A stretch of DNA of 64,000 bases. Origin: Caulobacterales bacterium (lineage in GTDB: Bacteria > Pseudomonadota > Alphaproteobacteria > Caulobacterales > Caulobacteraceae). Made by a program: the position numbers and the translations under genes. Positions 19,357 to 27,718 of this stretch are shown piece after piece. Position 1 is the stretch's first letter. Each line of letters starts with the position of its first letter. A model generated the notes under the pieces. That model worked only from the letters and a program-made list of their open reading frames with translations. It had not been told where the DNA came from and searched no databases. The stretch spans positions 16,011 through 80,010 of the forward strand of contig JAEKKJ010000020.1 in the NCBI GenBank assembly GCA_019510435.1, given 5' to 3'.

Positions 19357-20988
19357 ATGCCGCCCAGCCCCGCCGAACCTTCTCCGGACGCGGGCCGGAT
19401 CCTGACGGACCAGGCCGAGGCGCTGCTGCACGACGGCCGCTTCGAGGACGCGGTGAAGCGCGCGACGCGGGCGACCGCCCTGGGCGGCGAGCTCGGCCGC
19501 ACCTGGGCCATCCTGGCCCGCGCCTTCATGGGGATGCGGGATCCCATCTCCGCCTACGGCGCTTACGGCCAGGCCCTGGCGCATGCGGCCCTCGACCGGT
19601 CGGAGCTCAGCCGCGAGATGGGCCTGCTCGCGCTCAGCCTCGGACATGCGGACCAGGCCGAGAGCCTGCTGGCGGCGCACCTGGCGCAGGAGCCTGCCGC
19701 CACCCCGGAGACGGTGGCGGCCCTGGCCCAGGCGCAGACGGCGATCATGGCCTACGACCGCGCCCACGCCACGCTGAAGGCGGCGCTGGAGGCCAATCCT
19801 GAAGCGCCAGGCCTCTGGCTCGCCCTTGGCCAGCTGCTCTGCGCCGAAGGCCGCCACGGCCAGGCCGGCGTGTTCTTCGAGGAGGCGCTGCGCCTCGATC
19901 CCGCCCTGGCCCTGGCGCGCGACGGACTGGCGGACGCCCGGCTGCTCGGGGCCGGCGACGCCCCGCGGGCGCTGGCGGCCGGAGACGCCGCGCTCGCCGC
20001 AGCGGACGACTCGCAGCGCGCAGCCCTGGCCGCCCATCAGGCGCGGCGGCGGCTCGCGCTGGGCCAGCTGGACGCGGGCTGGGCGCAGCTTGCCCATGCG
20101 AGCGATGTGGAGGTGCGCGCCGCCGCGCCGGCCTGGGATGGCCAGTCCACGCTCCGGGGCCGCCTGCTGCTGATGGGCGAGGACAGCCTCACCGACGAGC
20201 TGATGCTGGCGGCGGCCGTGCCGGAGCTTGCCCGGTCCGGCCCGCCGCTGATCCTGGCGGTCGATCCGCGCTGGGAGGCCCTGGCGCGGCGCTCGTTCGC
20301 CGGTGTGCAGGTGGTCCCGCGCCTCACCCGCACCTTGCGCGGGCGCCGCCTCGCCGCCGCCGAGCTCGACACGCCGCATCTGCACGCCGGGGAGCTGGTG
20401 GGCGCCTGGGCCCCGCTTCGCGCCGTGGCCGGTCCGCGCCTGGCCACGCTCGCCGCCCCAGCCCCGTACCTGCAGCCCAATCCGGAGCGCGTCGGCCACT
20501 GGCGGGAGCGGCTGGCAGGGCTTGGCCCCGGCCTCAAGATCGGGGCGGTCTGGCCGGTCGCCACCGCCGACGGCGCCGAGCCCTGGGAAGCCCCGCCGCT
20601 CGCGCCCCTCGCGGCGGCCCTGGCCCTTCCGGATGTACGCGTCATCGCCCTTCGGCCCCGCGAGGCGCTGAGCGACGTCGGCTGGATCGATCCGCCGCCC
20701 GAGCTGCAGACCGAGAGCCTGGACGACCTGGCGGCCTTCGCCGTGACCCTGGACCTCGTCATCGGCCCGCCCGACGCCCTGACCTACGCCGCGGCCGCCT
20801 GCGGGGTGGCGACCTGGCTGCTCGCCACGCCCCGCCACTGGGCCCGGCTGGGCGCGGACACCTATCCCTGGCTGCCCGGTGCGCGCGTGTTCTGCGCCGC
20901 CGCGCCGGGCGACTGGACCGCCGCGCTCGAGGCTCTCCGGGCGGCGCTCATGACGCAGCTCGCGGCGGGCGGAGCGGCCGGGCCCTAA
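19357..20988 (+). CDS. TPR-containing glycosyltransferase-like protein (FlmG-like candidate)
   Basis: A 543-residue soluble protein in two parts. The N-terminal half (about 10-240) consists of tetratricopeptide-like helical repeats, including LWLALGQLLCAEGRHGQAGVFFEEALRLDPAL. The C-terminal half (about 260-530) resembles a GT-B sugar transferase domain of the GT9/heptosyltransferase type: LKIGAVWPVATADG and VIALRPREAL, then LDLVIGPPDALTYAAAACGVATWLLATP. Caulobacter FlmG, which transfers pseudaminic acid to flagellin, has this TPR-plus-transferase layout. It lies next to pseG. The function is inferred from layout and context only. The ATG at 19357 is chosen because upstream coding is poor. Confidence 0.75.
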   Translation: MPPSPAEPSPDAGRILTDQAEALLHDGRFEDAVKRATRATALGGELGRTWAILARAFMGMRDPISAYGAYGQALAHAALDRSELSREMGLLALSLGHADQAESLLAAHLAQEPAATPETVAALAQAQTAIMAYDRAHATLKAALEANPEAPGLWLALGQLLCAEGRHGQAGVFFEEALRLDPALALARDGLADARLLGAGDAPRALAAGDAALAAADDSQRAALAAHQARRRLALGQLDAGWAQLAHASDVEVRAAAPAWDGQSTLRGRLLLMGEDSLTDELMLAAAVPELARSGPPLILAVDPRWEALARRSFAGVQVVPRLTRTLRGRRLAAAELDTPHLHAGELVGAWAPLRAVAGPRLATLAAPAPYLQPNPERVGHWRERLAGLGPGLKIGAVWPVATADGAEPWEAPPLAPLAAALALPDVRVIALRPREALSDVGWIDPPPELQTESLDDLAAFAVTLDLVIGPPDALTYAAAACGVATWLLATPRHWARLGADTYPWLPGARVFCAAAPGDWTAALEALRAALMTQLAAGGAAGP

Positions 20989-21043
20989 TCGGGCGTTAAC
21001 CGTAACCGTGTTGCCTGGGGCCTGGCCTTCGGAGGGACCAGGC

Positions 21044-22627
21044 GTGGCCGCCAATCACCCGCAGCCGCAAGACGCGCGGCCCGCACCCAGCGCGACGCCG
21101 GCCGGCGTCGAGCCCCTGGTCAAGCTGGTGGAGCTGCAGACCATCCCCATGCCCAACGGCATCCTGGGCGTGGCGGAGGTGTCCAAGCACATCGGCTTCC
21201 CGGTCCACCGCGCCTACTACATCCGCGACGTGCCCACCGGCCACGGCCGCGGCAGCCACGGCCACCGGGCCCTGCGCCAGTGCTTCCTCTGCCTGCGCGG
21301 CAGCGTGCGGCTCAGCATCACCAAGGACGGCCGCACCGAGGTGGTCGAGCTGAACCGGCCGAACCAGGCCGCGGTGGTGCCCGCCGGCTGCTGGCGCGAC
21401 CTCAGCGACTTCAGCCACGACTCGGTGATCATCGTGCTGGCCTCCGACGAGTACGACGAGGCCGACTACATCCGCGACTACAACGACTTCATGCGCTGGG
21501 AGGCCGGCGACGAGCCGATCACGGCGGTCCCCTACCTCGACCTGCGCCGCGCCGCGCCCATGGTCGGGGCGGACATCGAGCTGGCCCTGCGCCGGGTGAT
21601 GAAGTCCGGGGCCTATGTGGGGGGGCCCGAGCTGGCCGCCTTCGAGGGGCGCTTCGCCGCCTACAGCGGGGCCGACCACACCGTGGGGGTAGGCACCGGC
21701 CTCGACGCCCTGCGCATCGCGCTGCAGGCCTGGGGCATTGGCCCGGGCGACGAGGTGATCTGCCCGGCGCACACCTTCATCGCCACCGCCCTGGCGGTGG
21801 ACGCGGTGGGCGCCACGCCCGTGCTGGCCGACGTCGAGCCTGACACCGGCCTGATCGACATCGCCGCCGTGCGCGCCGCCATCACCGAGCGCACCCGCGT
21901 CATCATCCCGGTGCACCTGTACGGCCACCCGGTGGACATGGACGCCCTCAGCGAGGCCGTCGGCGGGCGCGACATCAAGATCCTGGAGGACGCCTGCCAG
22001 GCGCACGGCGCCCGCTACAAGGGCCGGCGCTGCGGCGGCCTGGGCGACGCGGCCGCCTTCAGCTTCTATCCGACCAAGAACCTGGGCGCCCTGGGCGACG
22101 GCGGGGCGATCACCACGCGCTCGCCAGCCCTCGCCGACGATGCCCGGATGCTGGCCAACTATGGCGCGCGGGTGAAGTACCGGCACGAGACGGTGGGCGG
22201 CAATTCGCGGCTCGACCCGCTGCAGGCGGCGGTGCTGGGCGTGAAGCTGGAGCACCTGGACGTCTGGAACGCGCGCCGCGGCGAGCTGGCGCTGCGCTAC
22301 TTCCTGGGCCTGGCCCATGTGCGCGGGCTGGAGCTGCCGGCGGTCCGGGTCTGGGCCCAGCCGGTCTGGCACGTGTTCGCGGTGCGCGCGCCCGGCGTGC
22401 GCGACGCCCTGCAGGCCTTCCTGGCCGACAAGGGCGTCGGGACCAACATCCACTATCCGATCCCGGTGCACCTGCAGCCCTGCTACGCCGGGCGGTGGGC
22501 CGCCGGCGCGTTCCCGGTGGCCGAGGCCCTCGGCGCCTCCCTGCTCAGCCTGCCGCTGGACCCGACCCACAGCGACCGCGAGATCGACTATGTGATCGCC
22601 TGCGTCCGCGAGTTCTTCGGCGCATGA
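21044..22627 (+). CDS. Fused sugar 3,4-ketoisomerase (FdtA-type) and DegT-type sugar aminotransferase
   Basis: A 527-residue bifunctional protein. It starts at a GTG seven bases after GGAGGG. Residues about 20-155 form a cupin of the FdtA/QdtA/WxcM-C kind (YYIRDVPTGHGRGSHGHRALRQCFLCLRGSV and WRDLSDFSHDSVIIVLAS). Residues about 165-525 form a PLP aminotransferase of the DegT/DnrJ/EryC1/StrS family (GTGLDALRIAL, CPAHTFIATALAV, LEDACQAHGA, and FYPTKNLGALGDGGA with the Schiff-base Lys). In other bacteria these are two enzymes that turn dTDP-4-keto-6-deoxyglucose into dTDP-3-amino-3,6-dideoxyhexose. Its stop overlaps the next gene by four bases. Confidence 0.9.
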   Translation: MAANHPQPQDARPAPSATPAGVEPLVKLVELQTIPMPNGILGVAEVSKHIGFPVHRAYYIRDVPTGHGRGSHGHRALRQCFLCLRGSVRLSITKDGRTEVVELNRPNQAAVVPAGCWRDLSDFSHDSVIIVLASDEYDEADYIRDYNDFMRWEAGDEPITAVPYLDLRRAAPMVGADIELALRRVMKSGAYVGGPELAAFEGRFAAYSGADHTVGVGTGLDALRIALQAWGIGPGDEVICPAHTFIATALAVDAVGATPVLADVEPDTGLIDIAAVRAAITERTRVIIPVHLYGHPVDMDALSEAVGGRDIKILEDACQAHGARYKGRRCGGLGDAAAFSFYPTKNLGALGDGGAITTRSPALADDARMLANYGARVKYRHETVGGNSRLDPLQAAVLGVKLEHLDVWNARRGELALRYFLGLAHVRGLELPAVRVWAQPVWHVFAVRAPGVRDALQAFLADKGVGTNIHYPIPVHLQPCYAGRWAAGAFPVAEALGASLLSLPLDPTHSDREIDYVIACVREFFGA

Positions 22628-23391
22628 CCTCGCGCCCGGCCTTGGACCTCGCGACCCTGGAGCTCGACTACGAGGGCTTCCGCCGGCTGGCCCGCGAGCC
22701 GGGGCTCAGCGCGCACGAGAAGATCGGCTTTCCGGACTCCTACCGCGAGGGCTTCGAGCCCGCGATCCTGGCGGACATCGTGGCCAAGCTGCCGCGTCTG
22801 GCCAGCGACGAGGGCCTCAGCGTCGTCGACATCGGGCCGGGCTGCGCCGCCCTGCCCCGGATGCTGATCGACCTCTGCCGCGACCGGCGTCACACGATCA
22901 CCCTGGTTGACAGCCCGGAGATGCTGGCCCTTTTGCCGGACGTCGCCGGGGTCACCCGCAAGGCGCCAGGCCTCTTCCCGAAGAACGCCGCCGAGGTGCG
23001 CGCCGCCGCCGGCCGGGCCGACGCCCTGATCTGCTACAGCGTGCTCCATTACATCTACGTGGACTGCAACCTGTTCGACTTCGTGGACGCCACGGTGGCC
23101 CTGCTCGCCCCCGGCGGACGCGCCCTGATCGGGGACATCCCCAACCACTCCAAGCGCCGCCGCTTCTTCGCCACCGAGGGCGGCCAGGCCTTCCACCGGG
23201 CCTTCACCGGCTCGACCGAGCCCTACGTGGTGCCGCACGACACCCCGGTCCCCGGCAAGATCGACGACGCGGTGCTGATGGGCCTGATGCAGCGGGCCCA
23301 GGCCGCCGGCTGTGACGCCTATCTCCTGCCGCAGCCGGCCGACCTGCCCATGGCCAACCGCCGCGACGACCTGCTGCTCGCGAGGCCCTGA
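22624..23391 (+). CDS. Class I SAM-dependent methyltransferase
   Basis: A 255-residue putative methyltransferase. The SAM-binding motif I is VVDIGPGCAALPRML at about residues 65-80, followed by ITLVDSPEMLALL (motif II, acidic Asp) and LICYSVLHYIYVD (motif IV region). It starts at an ATGA overlap with the aminotransferase stop, a sign of coupled translation. In this context it may methylate a nucleotide-linked deoxyaminosugar, but the substrate is inferred from position only. The next gene starts two bases after its stop. Confidence 0.8.
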   Translation: MTSRPALDLATLELDYEGFRRLAREPGLSAHEKIGFPDSYREGFEPAILADIVAKLPRLASDEGLSVVDIGPGCAALPRMLIDLCRDRRHTITLVDSPEMLALLPDVAGVTRKAPGLFPKNAAEVRAAAGRADALICYSVLHYIYVDCNLFDFVDATVALLAPGGRALIGDIPNHSKRRRFFATEGGQAFHRAFTGSTEPYVVPHDTPVPGKIDDAVLMGLMQRAQAAGCDAYLLPQPADLPMANRRDDLLLARP

Positions 23392-23393
23392 AC

Positions 23394-24068
23394 ATGGCCG
23401 AAAAGCCCCTGGTGATCATCGGCAACGGCGAGATCGCCGAGATGGCCTGCGAATATTTCGCCTACGACAGCGACCGCGCGGTGGCGGCCTTCGCCATCGG
23501 CGCGGAGTACATCAAGGACGCCACGCTGCATGAGCGGCCGGTCGTCGCCCTCGACCAGCTGGCGACCCTCTATCCGCCGGATTCCCACGACGCCTTCGTG
23601 GCCATCGGGGACGGCCAGCTGAACCGCCTGCGCCGCCGTCACGTGGACGCCGCCAAGGCCCAGGGTTACCGGCTCGCCAGCTACGTCAGCTCCAGGGCCT
23701 TTGTCTGGCGCAACGTCGAGATCGGCGAGAACTGCTTCATCCTGGAGCACAACGTCCTGCAGCCCTTCACCCAGGTCGGCGACAACGTGACCCTGTGGAG
23801 CGGCAACCACATCGGCCACCGCTCGGTGATCGAGGACGACGTCTTCATGTCCTCGCACGTGGTGGTGTCGGGCTTCTGCCGGATCGGGGCGCGCAGCTTC
23901 GTCGGCGTCAACGCGGCCCTGGCGCACCAGGTGCAGATCGGGGCGGACAACTTCATCGGCATGGGCGCGGTGATCACCGCCTCCACCGAGCCGGACGGCA
24001 TCTACCAGGGCAACCCGGCCGAGCGGCGCACGATCTCCGCCAAGCGCTTCTGCCGCGTCCGCGAGTAG
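23394..24068 (+). CDS. NeuD/PglD-like sugar acetyltransferase
   Basis: A 224-residue acyltransferase. The N-terminal part (about 1-85) is a PglD_N-type nucleotide-sugar-binding fold (VIIGNGEIAEMACEYF). The C-terminal part is a left-handed beta helix of hexapeptide repeats (VEIGENCFILEHNVLQPFTQVGDNV, GFCRIGARSFVGVNAAL, VQIGADNFIGMGAVI) ending in the usual IYQGNPAERR. FdtC/QdtC and PglD of this kind acetylate the amino group of 3- or 4-aminosugars. With the upstream ketoisomerase-aminotransferase it would complete synthesis of a 3-acetamido-3,6-dideoxy sugar. Confidence 0.86.
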   Translation: MAEKPLVIIGNGEIAEMACEYFAYDSDRAVAAFAIGAEYIKDATLHERPVVALDQLATLYPPDSHDAFVAIGDGQLNRLRRRHVDAAKAQGYRLASYVSSRAFVWRNVEIGENCFILEHNVLQPFTQVGDNVTLWSGNHIGHRSVIEDDVFMSSHVVVSGFCRIGARSFVGVNAALAHQVQIGADNFIGMGAVITASTEPDGIYQGNPAERRTISAKRFCRVRE

Positions 24069-24072
24069 GCGC

Positions 24073-25005
24073 GTGGAGGTCCGCCGCTATGGCCCGCCGC
24101 TGCGGGAGGCCTGGGACGCGCTGAACCGGCGCGCGGTGAACGGCCACTTCCTCTTCGACCGCGGCTTCATGGACTACCACGCCGACCGCTTCACGGACGC
24201 CTCGCTGGTGGTGCTGGACGAGGGCGAGCCGGTGGCCCTGCTGCCGGCCAATATGGTGGGCGAGGAGGCCTGGAGCCACCAGGGCCTGACCTTCGGCGGG
24301 CTGGTGCACGAGGGCCTGGGGACCGCCCGGGCGATGGCGGCGCTGGACGCCTGCGCCGCGGCGCTGGCCGGGGCCGGCGCCAAGGCGCTCACCTACAAGG
24401 CCCTGCCGTGGATCTATCCTGCGCAGCCGGCGCAGGAGGACCTCTACTGGCTCTTCCGCCGTGACGCGCCGCTGGTCCGACGCGACGTCACCGCCGCCAT
24501 CGACTACCGCGCCCGCGGCCGGGTCTCCAGCCGCCGGAGCCGAGGCGCGCGGAAGGCCGAGAAGGCGGGGATTGTCTTTGCCCGGTCGCAGGACTGGCCG
24601 GGCTTCTGGCGGCTGCTGGAGGCCGTGCTGGCCGAGCGCCACGGCGCCGCGCCCGTGCATTCCCTGGCCGAGATCGAGCTTCTGGCCGGCCGCTTCCCGG
24701 ACGAGATCGCCCTGCATGCGGCGACGCAGGACGGGGTCCTGCTGGCCGGCGTGGTGATGTTCGCCTCCGCCCACGTCGCCCACGCCCAGTACATCGCCGT
24801 CGGCGAGGCGGGCCGCGAGGCCGGGGCGCTGGACGGGCTCTTCGAACACCTGATCCAGGCGCATGCCGCCAGCCACCGCTGGTTCGACTTCGGCATCTCC
24901 AACACCGACGGCGGCCGTGGGCTCAACGAGGGCCTGATCCGCCAGAAGGAGGAGTTCGGCGCCAGCGCCGTCGTCCACGACGTCTATCGGGTGGCGCTGG
25001 GCTGA
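24073..25005 (+). CDS. GNAT/FemAB-like acyltransferase
   Basis: A 310-residue protein with two GNAT-type halves, as in FemAB/PEP-CTERM-type aminoacyl or acyl transferases. Starts at a GTG four bases after the NeuD-like gene. Features include HFLFDRGFMDYHADRF, a basic RRSRGARKAEKAG hinge (about 155-170), and a C-terminal half with LLAGVVMFASAHVAHAQYIAV and SHRWFDFGISNTDGGRGLNEGLIRQKEEFGA. Target is unknown; the operon suggests addition of an acyl or amino-acid group to an aminosugar. PseH, the pseudaminic N-acetyltransferase, is a smaller GNAT and is not matched here. Confidence 0.78.
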   Translation: MEVRRYGPPLREAWDALNRRAVNGHFLFDRGFMDYHADRFTDASLVVLDEGEPVALLPANMVGEEAWSHQGLTFGGLVHEGLGTARAMAALDACAAALAGAGAKALTYKALPWIYPAQPAQEDLYWLFRRDAPLVRRDVTAAIDYRARGRVSSRRSRGARKAEKAGIVFARSQDWPGFWRLLEAVLAERHGAAPVHSLAEIELLAGRFPDEIALHAATQDGVLLAGVVMFASAHVAHAQYIAVGEAGREAGALDGLFEHLIQAHAASHRWFDFGISNTDGGRGLNEGLIRQKEEFGASAVVHDVYRVALG

Positions 25006-25012
25006 GCCGCGG

Positions 25013-26701
25013 TCAGGCTGCGCCGCGGGCCGTGGCGCGCAGCCGCCAGGCGTCGAACATCTCGCCGCACGCCGCCTCCAGCCGCCGGGTGAAGCCCGCC
25101 TCGTCGCAGATCGGCCCGGCCTCGAACCCCGGCCGCACCCGCGCCCGCAGCGCGTCCAGGCGCGGCAGGTCGCTAGCGAGAGCCACAGCGCGCTCCACGA
25201 AGTCCTCCGGGCTCTCGGCGATCAGTTCGGCGAGGCCGCTGGCTTCCAGGATCGTGCGCACATAGTGGCCGCCGCTGCAGGCCGTGGGCTTGGCCAGCAC
25301 CGGCACGCCGTTGGAGAGGGCGTCCAGCGTGGTGGTGGAGCCGGGGGCGGGCCAGCTGTCCAGCATCAGGTCGACCTGCTGGAAGGCCTGGAAATAGGCC
25401 TCGCCGGTCGAGAAGCCCTCGAAGGCCAGCCGCTCGGGCGCCACGCCGCGGGCGGCGAACCGCGCCTGGGTCGCGCGCTGCAGCACCGGGTCGACGAAGT
25501 AGCTGTACTTGAGCAGCAGGCGTGAATTCGGTGCGCCGCGCAGCGCCGCCGCCCAGGCGTCCAGCGCCCAGTCGCTGAGCTTGGAGGGATGCAGGAACGA
25601 GCCGAAGGTCACCTCGCCGCGCGCCAGCGCCGGCGTCGGGACCGGATCCAGCCGGCCGCTGGGCGGGCGGAAGGCGGTGAACACCGGGCCGATCCGCCAG
25701 ATCGCCTCGCTGAACACCTCGCCCGCGCCGCTTTCCGGCCCGTCCGCGTGCAGCACGTAGTCCATCTCCGGCAGGCCGGTGGTCTGCACGAAGTTGATCC
25801 AGGCGAACTGCACCGGCGCCGGGCGGCGGGCGAAGACCGGCAGCCGCGAGCCCGCGGTGTGGCCCCAGCAGTCGGACAGCACGTCGATATGGTCGCGCCG
25901 GATCAGCGCCGCGGCGTCCGCGTCGCTGAGCGTCCCGATCGGGCGGACGCGGATCCAGTCCGGCCACATCCCAGCCTCGGTGTCGGCCTTTGCGGGATAG
26001 AGCGTCACCTCCACCGCCTTGGGATCGTGCGCCTCCAGCACCGGGGTGATGAACTGGCGCACCTGCGAGCGGGCGAAGGTGGGGGCGACGTAGCCGATGC
26101 GCAGCTTGCGCCCGGCGCGCGGCGCATGGCCGAACGGCGGCGCGGCGACCGAGGGCGCATAGCGCTGGGCCCAGTCGGCGGCGGCGGCGGGATAGCGGGT
26201 CTCGCGGTCCTGGCAGAGCAGGAGGGCGAACAGCAGGAACTGGTGCGCCTGGGCGGACGGGAAGCTCTCCGCCACCGCCTGGAAGATCTGCGCCGCCTCC
26301 TCCATCCGGCCCTGGTGCTGCAGGCTGAGGCCGTAGCTCAAGAGGCCCATGGCATCCAGGCTGCCCCCCGCCAGCGCCAGGGCCCGCACCACGCCCGAGA
26401 GGCCGACGAGGTGGCGGCCATAGAGCTCCTGGGCCACGGCGGCGGCATAGGCCGCATCGGTCCGCAGCCGGGCGGTGTCCGCGCCCATGGCCTGGGCCAG
26501 CGGCAGGGCCTGCAGGACCCGGGCGTCGTTCATCGCCTGGTCGGCGTCGGGCGCGCCGGCGGTCAGCTTGGCGCTGGCCAGCCAGTAGCGGGCTTCGGCG
26601 TCGCCCGGTTCGCGCGCGCAGAGCGGCTCCAGGATGGCGATCGCGGCCAGCGGGTCGCCCGAGAGCTGCGCCTCGCCCGCGGCCTGCAGCTCGCCGGTCA
26701 T
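25013..26701 (-). CDS. GT41-family (SPINDLY/OGT-like) TPR glycosyltransferase
   Basis: A 562-residue O-glycosyltransferase of family GT41. Residues about 1-190 are TPR-like helices. Residues about 210-555 are the catalytic domain: KLRIGYVAPTF, APVQFAWINFVQTTGLPEMDYVL, EVTFGSFLHPSKLSDWALDAWAAALR, RLAFEGF, DLMLDSWPAPGSTTTLDALSNGVPVLA and GGHYVRTILEASGL. The usual 'GYVS-x-DF-x-x-H' reads GYVAPTFARSQ here, so the His often cited in OGT is replaced, while the Lys at KLSDWAL is kept. It starts four bases after the PhyH gene stop, so the two form an operon. Likely substrate is a protein such as flagellin. Confidence 0.9.
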   Translation of the reverse strand: MTGELQAAGEAQLSGDPLAAIAILEPLCAREPGDAEARYWLASAKLTAGAPDADQAMNDARVLQALPLAQAMGADTARLRTDAAYAAAVAQELYGRHLVGLSGVVRALALAGGSLDAMGLLSYGLSLQHQGRMEEAAQIFQAVAESFPSAQAHQFLLFALLLCQDRETRYPAAAADWAQRYAPSVAAPPFGHAPRAGRKLRIGYVAPTFARSQVRQFITPVLEAHDPKAVEVTLYPAKADTEAGMWPDWIRVRPIGTLSDADAAALIRRDHIDVLSDCWGHTAGSRLPVFARRPAPVQFAWINFVQTTGLPEMDYVLHADGPESGAGEVFSEAIWRIGPVFTAFRPPSGRLDPVPTPALARGEVTFGSFLHPSKLSDWALDAWAAALRGAPNSRLLLKYSYFVDPVLQRATQARFAARGVAPERLAFEGFSTGEAYFQAFQQVDLMLDSWPAPGSTTTLDALSNGVPVLAKPTACSGGHYVRTILEASGLAELIAESPEDFVERAVALASDLPRLDALRARVRPGFEAGPICDEAGFTRRLEAACGEMFDAWRLRATARGAA

Positions 26702-26705
26702 GCCC

Positions 26706-27653
26706 TCAGGCCTTGTTGACGGTGTTGTGCTTGATCACCGCCGAGCCGTCGGCGGCGAGGTCGGCGCGGGTGTCGCTGAGGCTCAGCGGTCCGCGCAGGG
26801 TCTCGTTCACCGCGTCCATGCCGGTGCGGCCGGCGTGGCGCTTGGCGATCAGGTAGCGCAGGGAGATCCGCTCGTGGTCGGCGGCGTCCGGCTGGGTGCC
26901 GTGCAGGGTGCAGGCATGCCACATGGCGGCGAAGCCCGTGCCCCCGGTCAGGATGTGCTGGCGCACCGCTGCTTCGCCGTGCGGGCCGTTGCGGTAGAGC
27001 CAGCTATCCTCGCCGGTGCGCGTCAGGTCGTGCGGGAAGACCGAACCGCCCAGGGCATGGCTGCCCTCCAGCAGGTAGAGCGGCGCGTCGGCCCGGGTGA
27101 CCGGGTGCAGGTAGATGTAGAGGGTGATGAAGTCGGCTTCCCGGGCCTTGTAGTCGATCAGGTCCTGGTGGAAGTCGATGCCGTAGAAGTAGGTGATGTC
27201 GCGGTGCTGCGGCCGCACATAGGCGCCAAGGTTGTTGACCGGGTTGCCGAGGATCCGCTGGCGCAGCCAGTCCGGCACCTCGCTGGCGGGCACCCCGCAG
27301 ACCACCTTCTTGTTGAGGATCTCGTAGTCGGCGCCCAGCAAGGCCGTAAGCGCCTCGACGATGGCCGGGTCCTGTTCGACGAAGCCCAGTTGGGCCTCGA
27401 AACGCTCCAGCAGGTTGCGCCCGGGCCTGGGGTTCACGCCGGTGTACTGCGGGTCGGCGTCGAACTCGGCTTCCGACTGGAAGAGGCTGGCGTCGAAGGC
27501 GCGGGTGGCGCGGATGGCGGCCAGGAGGGCCGCGGCGGCGTTCGGGTCCAGGGGCTCGGCGAAGCGATGGGCGCCGGCGCGGATGAAATCCTCCACGACG
27601 GTCTCGGCAAGCGCCGGGCGCGGCAGGTCGCGCGGCTTCGGCATGGCGTTCAT
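26706..27653 (-). CDS. PhyH-type Fe(II)/2-oxoglutarate dioxygenase
   Basis: A 315-residue non-heme iron oxygenase of the phytanoyl-CoA dioxygenase family. The iron-binding motif is visible: His-x-Asp in YGIDFHQDLIDY and the distal His in WHACTLHGTQ, followed by RISLRYLIAKRH with the Arg that binds 2-oxoglutarate. The start is the ATG at 27653, with GGAGG six bases before it; a TTG at 27656 is ignored. A candidate CtrA-type site lies 40 bases upstream. Co-transcription with the GT41 gene suggests it hydroxylates a sugar or a glycosylated product, though this is inference. Confidence 0.87.
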   Translation of the reverse strand: MNAMPKPRDLPRPALAETVVEDFIRAGAHRFAEPLDPNAAAALLAAIRATRAFDASLFQSEAEFDADPQYTGVNPRPGRNLLERFEAQLGFVEQDPAIVEALTALLGADYEILNKKVVCGVPASEVPDWLRQRILGNPVNNLGAYVRPQHRDITYFYGIDFHQDLIDYKAREADFITLYIYLHPVTRADAPLYLLEGSHALGGSVFPHDLTRTGEDSWLYRNGPHGEAAVRQHILTGGTGFAAMWHACTLHGTQPDAADHERISLRYLIAKRHAGRTGMDAVNETLRGPLSLSDTRADLAADGSAVIKHNTVNKA

Positions 27654-27692
27654 CAATGGCCTCCGGGTCGCTCCCAGAGGCCCTGATTTCGT

Positions 27693-27707
27693 TTAATCCG
27701 TGGTTAC
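27693..27707 (-). promoter_or_regulatory. CtrA-box-like site upstream of the PhyH-GT41 operon
   Basis: The plus strand reads TTAATCCGTGGTTAC, that is TTAA-N7-TTAC, one base off the full CtrA consensus TTAA-N7-TTAA used in Caulobacterales. It sits 40 bases before the PhyH start codon. Cell-cycle control of these genes would follow if the site is real; a single near-match is weak evidence. Confidence 0.35.
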
Positions 27708-27718
27708 CATGTTGCGGA

